A stretch of DNA of 64,000 nucleotides from assembly GCA_024235935.1 (NCBI GenBank), contig JACKLL010000005.1, positions 124,001 to 188,000 on the forward strand, in the 5' to 3' direction. The translations under genes were made by a program, and so were the position numbers. Each line of letters starts with the position of its first letter. Position 1 is the stretch's first letter. The notes under the pieces were generated by a model. The model did no database searches. It worked only from the letters and a program-made list of their open reading frames with translations, and was not told the origin of the DNA. Positions 25,478-34,600 of this stretch are shown here, in pieces. The stretch is from Rhodoferax sp. (GTDB lineage Bacteria > Pseudomonadota > Gammaproteobacteria > Burkholderiales > Burkholderiaceae_C).

Positions 25478-26179
25478 ATGCTGGACCTATCTCGAATAAA
25501 GGCCATTGGCCTGGACCTGGACGATACCTTGTGGCCGATCTGGCCGGCCATCACCCGTGCCGAGGCGCAGATGGTGGCCTGGCTTGCGCCCAGAGCCCCG
25601 GGCAGCGCGGCCATCTTTGCCGACCCCGACAAGCGCCAGTCGCTGCGTGAACATGTCGTGCGAAGCCGGCCTGACATCGCCCATGACATGAGCGCACTGC
25701 GGTGTGCCCTGATCCGGGAGGCCTTGCACCGCCACGGCGAGGACACGGCCCTGGCCGAGCCGGCGTTCGAGGTTTTTTTCGACCATCGGATGCGGGTCGA
25801 GCTCTACGCCGATGCCTTGCCTGCGCTGGCGTTTCTGGCATCCCGCTATCCCATCATCGCCGTATCCAACGGCAACGCCGATGTGGGGCGGATCGGTATT
25901 GGAGCGCACTTCAGCGGGGACGTCAGCGCCCATCTGCTGGGTGTGGCCAAGCCTGATCCCCGCATCTTCCACGCTGCGGCCAAGGCTGCCGGGGTCGCAC
26001 CCGGGGAGGTGCTGCATGTCGGCGATGACCCGGCGCTCGACGTGCTGGGGGGCCTGGGCGCCGGCATGCAGACGGTCTGGGTCAATCGGGAGGGCCATGC
26101 ATGGCGCCATGCCGAGCAGCCGCATGCCAGCGTGCAGGATCTTCAGGAGCTGTGTGTCTTGCTGGGGCAGGGGGGCTGA
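25478..26179 (+). CDS. HAD-IA family hydrolase
   Basis: A 233-residue haloacid-dehalogenase-type phosphatase. Motif I is GLDLDDTLWP with nucleophile Asp13 and acid Asp15, motif II is VSNGN, motif III lysine is in GVAKPDPRIF, and motif IV is HVGDDPALD. A helical cap follows motif I. The substrate is unknown; relatives dephosphorylate small metabolites. It is head-to-head with hemH. The start lacks a clear ribosome-binding site, but the MLDLSRIKAIGLDLDDT N-terminus looks native to the fold. Confidence 0.83.
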   Translation: MLDLSRIKAIGLDLDDTLWPIWPAITRAEAQMVAWLAPRAPGSAAIFADPDKRQSLREHVVRSRPDIAHDMSALRCALIREALHRHGEDTALAEPAFEVFFDHRMRVELYADALPALAFLASRYPIIAVSNGNADVGRIGIGAHFSGDVSAHLLGVAKPDPRIFHAAAKAAGVAPGEVLHVGDDPALDVLGGLGAGMQTVWVNREGHAWRHAEQPHASVQDLQELCVLLGQGG

Positions 26180-26286
26180 GGTGGGTCTGTCACGCGAATG
26201 TCATGGCGGCGCCACACAATGCAGGACAGTTCAAAGCGGTCACCAGGGCCGCGCCATCTCCCATCATTTCTGAAAAGCGCGTCACC

Positions 26287-27285
26287 ATGTCCTTTCAATT
26301 TTGCAGGACCGCAGCCCGCTGGGGTCTTTCGCTCGCGTTCGGGCTGTCGGCCCTGGCCGCCCACGCCCAGGCCCATTCGCCGGCAGCCACTTACCCGGAC
26401 AAGCCGGTGCGCATCGTCGTTCCGTTCGCGGCCGGTGCCGGTACCGATGCGATGGGCCGCCTGGTGGCGCAGAAGCTGGGCGAGGTTCTGGGTGCCAGCT
26501 TCGTCGTCGAGAACCGTACCGGTGCGTCCGGTGCCATCGGAACCCAGTACGTCGCCCAGCAGCCGGCCGACGGATACACGCTGCTGCTGGTTGCGTCACC
26601 GTTCACGACCGTTGCGGCATCGCTGCCCAGCGCGGGCTACGACCCGCTGCGGCAGTTTGCGCCGGTGGGCATGATTGCCACCGGTCCGCTGGTGTGGGCG
26701 GCCAACGCGGATCTGCCGGCCAACAACATGCGTGAACTGGTGTCACTGGCCAAAACCCGGCCGGGTGCGCTCAACTATGGATCGGCAGGCGCAGGGGGTG
26801 TCAACCATCTGGTTCTTGAATTGCTCAAGTCGCGCACCGGAACCTTCATCACGCACATTCCCTACCGCGGTGTGGCACCGGCCACGATGGACATGATTGC
26901 CGGACAGATCCAGATCGTGACCGGAACGATTCCGGCCTTGCTTCCGTTCATCAGGGACGGCCGCATCAAGCCCCTGGCGGTGACCAGCGCCAAGCGCTCG
27001 AGCGCCTTGCCCAATGTGCCCAGCATGGCGGAGTCCGGTCTGGCCGGTATCGACGTGGTCAACTATTTCGCACTGATGGCCCCCATGGGTACCCCGGTGG
27101 GGATCATCGACAAGCTCAATGGGGCGATCGGCAAGATGGTGGTCCAGCCGGAGGTGGTGGCGCGCTTTCGCGCCGATGCCGTCGAGGCTGCGCCTGGCTC
27201 GCCAGCCCTGCTGGGGCAGTTCATCGAGGCCGACTACCGCGCCTGGCGCAATGTGGTGCGCAACCAGAAGCTGATTATCGAATAG
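26287..27285 (+). CDS. Bug/TctC family periplasmic solute-binding protein (orphan)
   Basis: A 332-residue Bug receptor. The signal peptide (CRTAARWGLSLAFGLSALAA, cleavage after AHA or AQA) precedes YPDKPVRIVVPFAAGAGTDA, RTGASGAIGTQYVAQQPADG, YGSAGAGGVNHLVLELL and THIPYRGVAPATMDMIAGQI. No permease genes are near. The end of the gene overlaps the end of the convergent hpnE by 11 bases, leaving no room for a terminator. It is the third Bug-type receptor in the window, beside only one TctAB pair. Confidence 0.9.
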   Translation: MSFQFCRTAARWGLSLAFGLSALAAHAQAHSPAATYPDKPVRIVVPFAAGAGTDAMGRLVAQKLGEVLGASFVVENRTGASGAIGTQYVAQQPADGYTLLLVASPFTTVAASLPSAGYDPLRQFAPVGMIATGPLVWAANADLPANNMRELVSLAKTRPGALNYGSAGAGGVNHLVLELLKSRTGTFITHIPYRGVAPATMDMIAGQIQIVTGTIPALLPFIRDGRIKPLAVTSAKRSSALPNVPSMAESGLAGIDVVNYFALMAPMGTPVGIIDKLNGAIGKMVVQPEVVARFRADAVEAAPGSPALLGQFIEADYRAWRNVVRNQKLIIE

Positions 27286-28573
27286 AGCCGATAGCCCCGA
27301 TGGCGCTGCGCACGGCGCCTTCCAGCGTGGACGGATAGGGCCCGTCCACATAGTCGGCGCAGGCCAGCAGGCCGTCGGCAATTTCCTGGGGCGGACGTTT
27401 CAGCCCGGGTGTGCAGGCGATGGTGGCGCGTTTTTCGACGACGCTTTGCACCGCCTGCAATTGCAGGCCGAGCTGGGCCCGGGCCTGCTGCAGCACCTGG
27501 GCCTGCAAGTCGTCACGCGTGCCCCGGCTGGCGCTCACCACGAAGGCCAGCAATCCGGCCGGGCCGCCAAGCTGCCCCCGGTCGAACACGAACTGGGCCG
27601 GCATCGGCGTCGCCGCCATCGGCGCAGCTCGCAGTGCCAGCATCGGCGCATCCAGCCTGGCCTTGGCCGCCCAGGCGTAGACCGTGGCAATCGGCATGTG
27701 CTTCAGCGTGCGTGCCAGGGCGATCCAATGCAACGTGGACGCCTGCAGCGGCTGCGGCCATGCGGGTGCGCTGCCCTGCAGCAGATGCAGGGCCTCCGAT
27801 GCCGACGTGGCCAGCAAGACCCGGTCGAACGGCGCGCCACCCACATGCCAGCGGCCATCGATGTGCGCCAGCTGTTGCACCCGGCTGCCGACATGGACCG
27901 TGGCACCGCGCTGTCGCAGCCAATGAGCGGCGGCATCGGGGAACATGGCGGACAGGTCGATGCGTGGCAACAGCAGGTCCGACCCACCGCTGCCGCTGAA
28001 CATGGCATCCTGCAGCACGCGCAGAAAGACCTGGCCGCTGGAGTCTGCGGCTTCGGTATTCAGTGCCGAGACGCACAGCGGTTCGATCAGCTCGGTGCGC
28101 ACGCGCGGCGTCAGCTCGCGGCATAGGTCGGCCACCGACCGGTCGGCATCGCACTGGAAGCTTTCCAGGCGCCAGCGCAGTGCCTGCAGCAGCAGGGCCA
28201 GCTTGTCGCGGCCCTGCCAGCCTCGGGCGGTCGCGATGCCGGCCAGCGCGTCGAGCGGCGCCGGCCAGGGCGGAAAAGCGACGCCGCCACCATCGGGAAA
28301 GCGCATGCGCAGCGGCAGGCGCAGCAAGGCCTGTTCCGGGTCCACGCCTACCAGTTGCATCAGGCGCAGGCATTCGCGGTAGGCGCCAATCAGGATGTGC
28401 TGGCCGTTGTCCAGCACCACGGCCGAGCCGTCAGGCAACTGGGCGGGCAGGGCACGGGCGCGGCCGCCCAGCACGCGCGACGCCTCCCACAGGGTGACGG
28501 CATGACCGGCCTGAACCGCCGTCACGGCGGCGGCCATGCCGGCCCAGCCGCCACCGACGATGGCGATCTTCAT
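27275..28573 (-). CDS. hpnE: Hydroxysqualene dehydroxylase (squalene-associated FAD-dependent desaturase)
   Basis: A 432-residue FAD enzyme. The dinucleotide fold MKIAIVGGGWAGMAAAVTAV opens the protein and is followed by LWEASRVLGGRAR. The substrate domain carries LDNGQHILIGAYRECLRLMQ and the family motif EPLCVSALNTEAADSSGQVF. HpnE reduces hydroxysqualene to squalene in the three-enzyme bacterial route. It is the last of hpnC-hpnD-hpnE, 39 bases after hpnD. Carotenoid desaturases share the fold, but this neighbourhood settles the assignment. Confidence 0.92.
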   Translation of the reverse strand: MKIAIVGGGWAGMAAAVTAVQAGHAVTLWEASRVLGGRARALPAQLPDGSAVVLDNGQHILIGAYRECLRLMQLVGVDPEQALLRLPLRMRFPDGGGVAFPPWPAPLDALAGIATARGWQGRDKLALLLQALRWRLESFQCDADRSVADLCRELTPRVRTELIEPLCVSALNTEAADSSGQVFLRVLQDAMFSGSGGSDLLLPRIDLSAMFPDAAAHWLRQRGATVHVGSRVQQLAHIDGRWHVGGAPFDRVLLATSASEALHLLQGSAPAWPQPLQASTLHWIALARTLKHMPIATVYAWAAKARLDAPMLALRAAPMAATPMPAQFVFDRGQLGGPAGLLAFVVSASRGTRDDLQAQVLQQARAQLGLQLQAVQSVVEKRATIACTPGLKRPPQEIADGLLACADYVDGPYPSTLEGAVRSAIGAIGSIR

Positions 28574-28612
28574 GCGGCAGTCTGCGGGTCAGGGACGTTG
28601 CCGGACATGGGC

Positions 28613-29464
28613 TCAGACCCGGCCCAGGGCCTGTACCCGCCAGGCCAGCCAGAACTTGCGCAGCGGCGTCAGGCTGACCCGCTGGTGCAGCACGGAAAAC
28701 CCGTCGCGTTCGATTTCACGCAGCAAGGTGCGGTAGATGCTGGCCATCATCAGTCCGGGCTTCTGCGCCCGCCGATCCGCGTCGGGCAGCAGTGCGAATG
28801 CCTGTTCGTACAGGCCATGGGCACGCTCGGCCTGAAATTGCATCAACTGCACGAAGCGTGCGCGGAACTCCGCATCCGACGGGCGCTTGAGGATTTCGTG
28901 CGCCTTGACGTCGAAGCGTTGCAACTCGTCGACTGGCAGATAGATCCTTCCGCGCATGGCATCCTCGCCGACGTCGCGGATGATGTTGGTCAGCTGCAGC
29001 GCCAGCCCGAGCTTGTGGGCGTAGGCCGTGGTTTCGGGGGCGCTCTGGCCAAAGATGGATGCCGCGACCTCGCCCACCACGCCCGCGACCAGGTGGCAAT
29101 ACTGCTGCAGCGCCGGGAAGTCCAGGTAGCGGGTCTGCTGCAGGTCCATCTGGCAGCCCTCGATGACGCCCAGCAGGTGCCGTGCCTCGATGCCGAACTG
29201 CGCGGCCAGTGGCATTAAGGCCTGCATGACCGGGTGGCTGGGCTGGCCGGCAAAGGACTGCGCAACCTCCGAGCGCCACCACGCCAGTTTGGTCGCCGCG
29301 ACGGCGGGGTCGACCATGTCGTCGACGACATCGTCGACCTCGCGACAAAAGGCATAGAAGGCGGTGATGGCTGCACGCCGCGGCTTGGGCAGGAAAAGAA
29401 AGGCGTAATAAAAGCTGCTGCCCGATGCGGCGGCTTTTTGCTGAACGTAGTCTTGGGGGGTCAT
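28613..29464 (-). CDS. hpnD: Presqualene diphosphate synthase
   Basis: A 283-residue trans-isoprenyl diphosphate synthase. The first Asp-rich motif DDVVDD is at 44-49 and the second is IIRDVGEDAMRGR. The SSFYYAFLFLPKPRR start is also typical. HpnD condenses two farnesyl diphosphates to presqualene diphosphate. It is the middle gene of the squalene operon. An 11-base tandem duplication spans its start codon and puts a second, out-of-frame ATG 11 bases upstream. Confidence 0.93.
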   Translation of the reverse strand: MTPQDYVQQKAAASGSSFYYAFLFLPKPRRAAITAFYAFCREVDDVVDDMVDPAVAATKLAWWRSEVAQSFAGQPSHPVMQALMPLAAQFGIEARHLLGVIEGCQMDLQQTRYLDFPALQQYCHLVAGVVGEVAASIFGQSAPETTAYAHKLGLALQLTNIIRDVGEDAMRGRIYLPVDELQRFDVKAHEILKRPSDAEFRARFVQLMQFQAERAHGLYEQAFALLPDADRRAQKPGLMMASIYRTLLREIERDGFSVLHQRVSLTPLRKFWLAWRVQALGRV

Positions 29465-29482
29465 CGCTGCGTCATCGCTGCG
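29461..29482. repeat. 11-base tandem duplication at the hpnD start
   Basis: TCATCGCTGCG is present twice, end to end (29461-29471 and 29472-29482). On the coding strand each unit contains ATG, so the true start is preceded by an out-of-frame copy. Initiation at the copy would compete with hpnD translation. Confidence 0.8.
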
Positions 29483-29533
29483 TGTTTGCGCGTAGGAGGT
29501 GGGCTGGCATCGTCGTGATTTTGCCGTTCGCCA

Positions 29534-30454
29534 TCATGGGCGGTGTTCCGGACCCGCCTTTGCCGGACCGAAGGCCCGCCACAGCAGCAAGGGAATGTCA
29601 CCCTTGCCCAGGCGTGGCCGGCTGCGCCAGGTGGCGTGGTCCAGCGCAGCGATCTTGTCCAGAATGCGCAGGCCACCTTGCACGACCAGACGCAATTCCC
29701 AGCCGGCGCGGCCCCGGATCTGGTGGGCCAGGGGGGCCCCCTGCAGCATCAGGGCCCGTGCGTCCGACGCATATGTTGCAAGCATGCGGCTTGCGCCCGC
29801 GTGGGGCTGGTCGCGCTGCAGATCGGCATCCGTGACGCCATGGCGCTCCATCTGCGCAACGCTGGGATACCAGCGCCCATTCGCAATGTCGCGCCCCAGG
29901 TCCTGCCAGAAGTTGATCAATTGCAGCGCGGTACAGATCTGGTCGCTGCGCTGCAGCGACACGCTGTCCTGGATCCCGTACAGGTGCAGCAGCAGCCGGC
30001 CAACCGGATTGGCGGAGAGGCGGCAATAGGCGTGCAGTTCGGCATCGTTGCGGTAGCGCTGTGCGGATGCGGTGAAGCGGACGTCCTGCTCGAAAGCATC
30101 CAGCAGATTTTCCAGCAAGGCAACGGGCAACTGGAAGCGCGCAATCATCGGCCCCAGCGGGTCGAAGACGTCGGGCCAGCGGGTGCTGGTCGGCTGTCCG
30201 CGGCTGCTGCGGTGCAGGTCGTCGCGGTACTGCGCAAGTTCGGTCAGGCGCCTGTCGGCGGCATTCTGACCCTCGTCGGCGATGTCGTCGGCCGTGCGGG
30301 CAAACCAGTAGATGGCCGCGATCGGGGCCCGCAAGGCGGGCGGGCAGAACCAGGACGCGACCGGAAAATTTTCATAATGGTCGGAGGGCGGTCGGTAGGT
30401 GCTGGCGGCGCTGTTCACGCGGGCATTGTCGCTTGACAATAGAGCCCCTTTCAC
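29534..30454 (-). CDS. hpnC: Hydroxysqualene synthase (squalene synthase HpnC)
   Basis: Up to 306 residues. The synthase body has DHYENFPVASWFCPPALRAP, the Asp motif RTADDIADEG (56-60), NPVGRLLLHLYG and the second motif FWQDLGRDIANGR. HpnC converts presqualene diphosphate to hydroxysqualene. It is the first gene of hpnCDE; the squalene made normally goes to hopanoids, but no squalene-hopene cyclase gene lies in this window. The start is unsure: GTG at 30454 or GTG at 30418, the latter giving a length nearer to relatives. The upstream choice overlaps the divergent efflux promoter. Confidence 0.9.
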   Translation of the reverse strand: MKGALLSSDNARVNSAASTYRPPSDHYENFPVASWFCPPALRAPIAAIYWFARTADDIADEGQNAADRRLTELAQYRDDLHRSSRGQPTSTRWPDVFDPLGPMIARFQLPVALLENLLDAFEQDVRFTASAQRYRNDAELHAYCRLSANPVGRLLLHLYGIQDSVSLQRSDQICTALQLINFWQDLGRDIANGRWYPSVAQMERHGVTDADLQRDQPHAGASRMLATYASDARALMLQGAPLAHQIRGRAGWELRLVVQGGLRILDKIAALDHATWRSRPRLGKGDIPLLLWRAFGPAKAGPEHRP

Positions 30455-30461
30455 CTAGATT
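30433..30461 (+). promoter_or_regulatory. Sigma-70 promoter of the RND efflux operon
   Basis: TTGACA (30433-30438), a 17-base spacer and TAGATT (30456-30461) form a good housekeeping promoter. It lies 52 bases before the membrane fusion protein start and inside the 5' end of the divergent hpnC frame if the GTG at 30454 is used. Confidence 0.65.
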
Positions 30462-30475
30462 ACTGACCAGTCAGT
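30462..30475. promoter_or_regulatory. TetR-type operator-like palindrome after the efflux -10 box
   Basis: ACTGAC, CA, GTCAGT: two perfect 6-base arms immediately downstream of the -10 box, where a bound repressor would block initiation. The form resembles operators of TetR-family efflux repressors. No such repressor gene is adjacent, so the regulator would be encoded elsewhere. Confidence 0.5.
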
Positions 30476-30512
30476 CATTAATAGTTCTGTGCGCCAGTCG
30501 GCGCGAATCACC

Positions 30513-31652
30513 ATGCGAATCTTGCCTTTCAAAGGGCTGGCGGCCATCATGGCGCCAGCCCTTGCCCTTGTCCTGGTCTCCTGCTCCCGGCCCGCTGTAC
30601 AGCCCGACCCCGTGCGTGCCGTCAAGGTGATGACGGTGCAGACCGGCCAGATGCAGTCCCAGCCCGAATTTGCCGGCGAGGTCCGTGCCCGCACGGAATT
30701 GCGTCTGGGGTTCCGCGTGGCCGGCAAGATTCTGCGGCGTCCCGCCGAGGTCGGCCAACGCGTCAAGCGCGGTGACCTGCTGGCCCAGCTGGATCCGCAG
30801 GACCTGCGACTGGCCACCGACGCCGTGCAGGCGCAGGCCAACCAGGCGCAGACCAACCGGGATCTGGCGGCCAATGAGTTGCAGCGCGCGCGCGCGCTCA
30901 AGGCGCAGAACTTCATCAGTGGGGTCGAAGTGGACCGGCGCCAGGCGGCTCTGGATGCAGCCGACGCGCAGCTGGCCCAGGTAAAGGCCCAGCTGCGGGC
31001 GCAGTCTAACCAGTCCGGCTACAGCGACCTTGTCGCGACCATGGCCGGCACCGTCACGGCGGTCGAGGCCGAGGCGGGCCAGGTGGTGGCGGTGGGAGTC
31101 CCCGTCGTGCGGATCGCCCAGGACGGGCCGCTCGACGTCTGGTTCTCGGTGCCGGAAAGCCAGGTCATGGCCATTGGCGCCGGCAGTGCGGCCGAGGTCC
31201 ACGTCTGGTCCACCGGCGCGGTGCTCAAGGGCGTGGTGCGGGAGAAGGGCGCATTGGCCGATCCGGTCACGCGCACCTTTCTGATCAAGCTGGCCCTGGA
31301 CGCCGATGCACGGCTGCCGCTGGGCTCCACCGTAGCGGTGATTCCGCGCGACCTGTCGCGTGCCGGACTGCCGGTCATCAAATTGCCGACCAGCGCGCTC
31401 AAGCAGGACGCCAAGGGTTCGGCCGTCTGGGTGCTGGATCCGCAAAGCATGACCCTGCGCTCGCAGACTGTGCAGCTGGTGGCGGCCGACGGCAATGAAG
31501 TCGTCGTGGCCAGTGGCCTGGCGCCGGGCATGCAGGTGGTGGTGGCCGGGGTGCATGTGCTGACAGAGGGGCAGAAGGTCAGCCTCTACCTGTCGGCGGC
31601 AGGCACGGCCGCCGATGGCAGCCCATCGGCAGCCACGGCACCAGGACGCTGA
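30513..31652 (+). CDS. RND efflux periplasmic adaptor (membrane fusion) lipoprotein
   Basis: A 379-residue adaptor. A lipoprotein signal ends in LVSC-S, so the mature protein would be lipid-anchored. The biotinyl-lipoyl halves (FRVAGKILRRPAEVGQRVKRGDL; ATMAGTVTAVEAEAGQVVAVG) flank a coiled-coil hairpin of about 70 residues (ATDAVQAQANQAQTNRDLAANEL onward). A beta-barrel (DVWFSVPESQ) and membrane-proximal domain follow. It bridges the RND pump to an outer-membrane channel, which is not encoded here. I use the ATG at 30513 because it gives a correct lipoprotein signal. It is seven bases upstream of the pump gene. Confidence 0.9.
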   Translation: MRILPFKGLAAIMAPALALVLVSCSRPAVQPDPVRAVKVMTVQTGQMQSQPEFAGEVRARTELRLGFRVAGKILRRPAEVGQRVKRGDLLAQLDPQDLRLATDAVQAQANQAQTNRDLAANELQRARALKAQNFISGVEVDRRQAALDAADAQLAQVKAQLRAQSNQSGYSDLVATMAGTVTAVEAEAGQVVAVGVPVVRIAQDGPLDVWFSVPESQVMAIGAGSAAEVHVWSTGAVLKGVVREKGALADPVTRTFLIKLALDADARLPLGSTVAVIPRDLSRAGLPVIKLPTSALKQDAKGSAVWVLDPQSMTLRSQTVQLVAADGNEVVVASGLAPGMQVVVAGVHVLTEGQKVSLYLSAAGTAADGSPSAATAPGR

Positions 31653-31659
31653 GTCTGCG

Positions 31660-34600
31660 ATGGCGCACGTCAACCCCAAGCCCGGCTTCAATCTCTCCAG
31701 GTGGGCACTGGAACACGCGGCATTGACGCGCTACCTGATGGTGGTGCTGATGCTGCTCGGCGCGGCGGCATACTTCCAGCTGGGGCAGGACGAGGATCCG
31801 CCGTTTGCGTTCAGGGTCATGGTGGTGCGGGTCTTCTGGCCGGGCGCCACGGCGCAGCAGATGGTGGAACAGGTGACGGACAAGATCGAGCGCACGCTGC
31901 AGGAGGTGCCGGGCTCGGACCGTATCCGCAGCTACTCGAAGCCTGGCGAGTCGCTGATCATGTTCCAGCTCAAGGACTCGACCCGTGCGTCGGATGTGCC
32001 CAATGCCTGGTACACCGTGCGCAAACGTGTCGGCGACATGGCTGGCACGCTGCCTGCCGGCGTTCGCGGCCCGTTCTTCAACGACGAATTCGGCGATGTC
32101 TACGGTGTGATCTACGCGCTGCAGGCCGACGGCTTCAGCAATGCCGAGGTCAAGACTGTCGCCGACGACGTGCGCCAGCAATTGCTGCGGGTGCCCGATG
32201 TGAACAAGGTCGAGCTGTTCGGCAATCAGGACGAGAAGATCTTTGTCGAGATGTCGCAAAAGCGCCTGGCCCAGCTGGGCCTGGACATGAACCAGGTGCT
32301 GGCGCAGCTCAATCAGCAGAATGCGGTGGAAGGCGCCGGCGTGCTGCAGACCCCGCTGGACACGGTGCAGGTGCGGGTGGCCGGCCAGTTCACCTCGCTG
32401 GCGCAGCTGCGCGACATGCCGATTCGCGGTGCCTCTGGCAAGCTGATCCGCTTGTCCGATATCGCGTCGATCACCCGTGGCTACGCGGATCCGCCGCAGG
32501 TGAAGGTGCGTCACCAAGGGAAACAGGTCATCGCACTGGGCGTCTCGATGGCCAAGGGTGGCGACATCATCGCCCTGGGCAAGGCGCTCAAACTCGCCAC
32601 GCAGCGCATCGATGCCCAGCTTCCAGCCGGGCTGACACTGGTGCAGTTGCAGGACCAGCCGCGCTCGGTGTCGAGTTCGGTCAACGAATTCGTCTCGGTG
32701 CTGATCGAGGCGATCCTGATCGTGCTGGCCGTGAGCTTCATCAGCCTGGGACTGCATCGGCGCGAGGGATCGCCACCATGGTACCGCCGCTACTACATCG
32801 ACATGCGGCCGGGGCTGATCGTGGCGGTCACGATTCCGCTGGTGCTGGCGGTCACCTTCATCGGCATGTACTACTGGGACATCGGCCTGCACAAGATTTC
32901 GCTGGGATCGCTGATCATTGCGCTGGGCCTGCTGGTCGATGACGCCATCATTGCGGTCGAGATGATGGTGCGCAAGATCGAGGAAGGTTATGACAAGGTG
33001 CGTGCTGCCACCTTTGCCTACGAGATCACCGCGATGCCGATGCTGACCGGGACCCTGATCACGGCCGCGGGCTTTCTGCCGATCGGCATTGCCCGATCGG
33101 TCACCGGCGAGTACACGTTTGCGATCTTCGCGGTCACGGTGCTGGCATTGGTCGTGAGCTGGTTGGTGTCGGTGTATTTCGTGCCGTATCTGGGCACCTT
33201 GCTGCTCAAGACACCGGCCCACCTGCGCAACCAGCCGCCGCTGGTCGGCGCAGACTTGCAGGCGCTGGAGGCGGTGGCGGCGGATGCCAGCCATGACCGC
33301 ACGATGCGCATGAACGTGGTGGCGCATGGAACCCGAGCCGCTGAGCCGCACGAGAGCTTCGACAGCCCGTTCTACAACCGCTTTCGTGTCATCCTGAAGT
33401 GGTGCCTGCGCCATCGCTGGACCACCATTGGCGCGACGCTGCTGATCTTCGGCCTGGGCATCGTCGGCATGGGCCGGGTGCAGCAGCAATTCTTCCCCGA
33501 CTCGAGCCGGCCGGAAATTCTGCTGGACCTCTGGTTCCCGGAGGGCACCTCGATCGCCGCCAATGAAGAGGTGACGCAGCGCGTCGAGAAGCGGCTGCTG
33601 GCGGAGCAGGGGATTGCCAGCGTCAGTACCTGGGTCGGATCGGGGGTGCCGCGCTTCTATCTGCCGATGGACCTGGTGTTTGCGCAGTCCAACGTGTCGC
33701 AGCTGATCGTGATACCGCAGGACCTGAAAGTGCGCGAGGCGTTCCGGGTCCGTCTGCCGGCGTTGATGGCGCAGGAGTTCCCGGAGGTGCGTGCCCGCAT
33801 CAAGCTGCTGCCCAATGGGCCTCCGGTGGCGTATCCGGTGCAGTTTCGCGTCGTGGGACCGGAGCTGTACACCTTGCGCCAGCGTGCCGACGAGGTGAAG
33901 GCGGTGCTGCGCGAGAACAGCAACATGCGCGGCGTCAACGACAACTGGAACGAGTTCGTGAAGGTGCTCCGGCTCGATGTCGACCAGTCCAAGGCGCGGG
34001 TGCTGGGAGTCACCAGCCAGGCGATCGCGCAGTCGTCGCGCACCATTCTGAGCGGGACCACGGTGGGGCAGTTCCGGGATGGCGACAAGCCGATCGACAT
34101 CGTGATGCGCCAGCCGCTGGACGAGCGCGCGCACCTGACGGACCTGGCCAATGCCTATCTGCCGTCGAGTTCCGGGCAGCCGATACCGATGGGTCAACTG
34201 GTGCGGCCGTCCCTGTCCTGGGAGCCGGGTGTGTTGTGGCGCGAGAACCGCGACTACGCGATCACCGTGCAGGGCGACATCGTCGAGGGACTGCAGGGCG
34301 CCACCGTGACGGCGCAGTTGCTGCCGAAATTGCGCGCCCTGGAGGCCCGCTGGAGGGGCGAAGGCGCAGGCGCCTACCGTATCGACGTGGCGGGTGCGGT
34401 GGAGGAGAGCAGCAAGGGCTCGGCGTCGATCGTGGCAGGGGTGCCCATCATGCTGTTCATCACCTTCACGCTGCTGATGCTGCAACTGCACAGCTTCAGC
34501 CGCGCCATGCTGGTGTTCCTGACCGGTCCGCTGGGCATTGCCGGTGTGGCCGGCGCCTTGCTGCTGTTCAACCGGCCGTTCGGCTTCGTGGCGCTGCTGG

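Noticed and set aside
31579..34491. A very long open frame (970 codons) opposite the RND pump gene.
   Set aside because: It is His/Gln/Arg-rich with no domain and mirrors the codon bias of the pump gene on the other strand. The plus strand has clear RND motifs.
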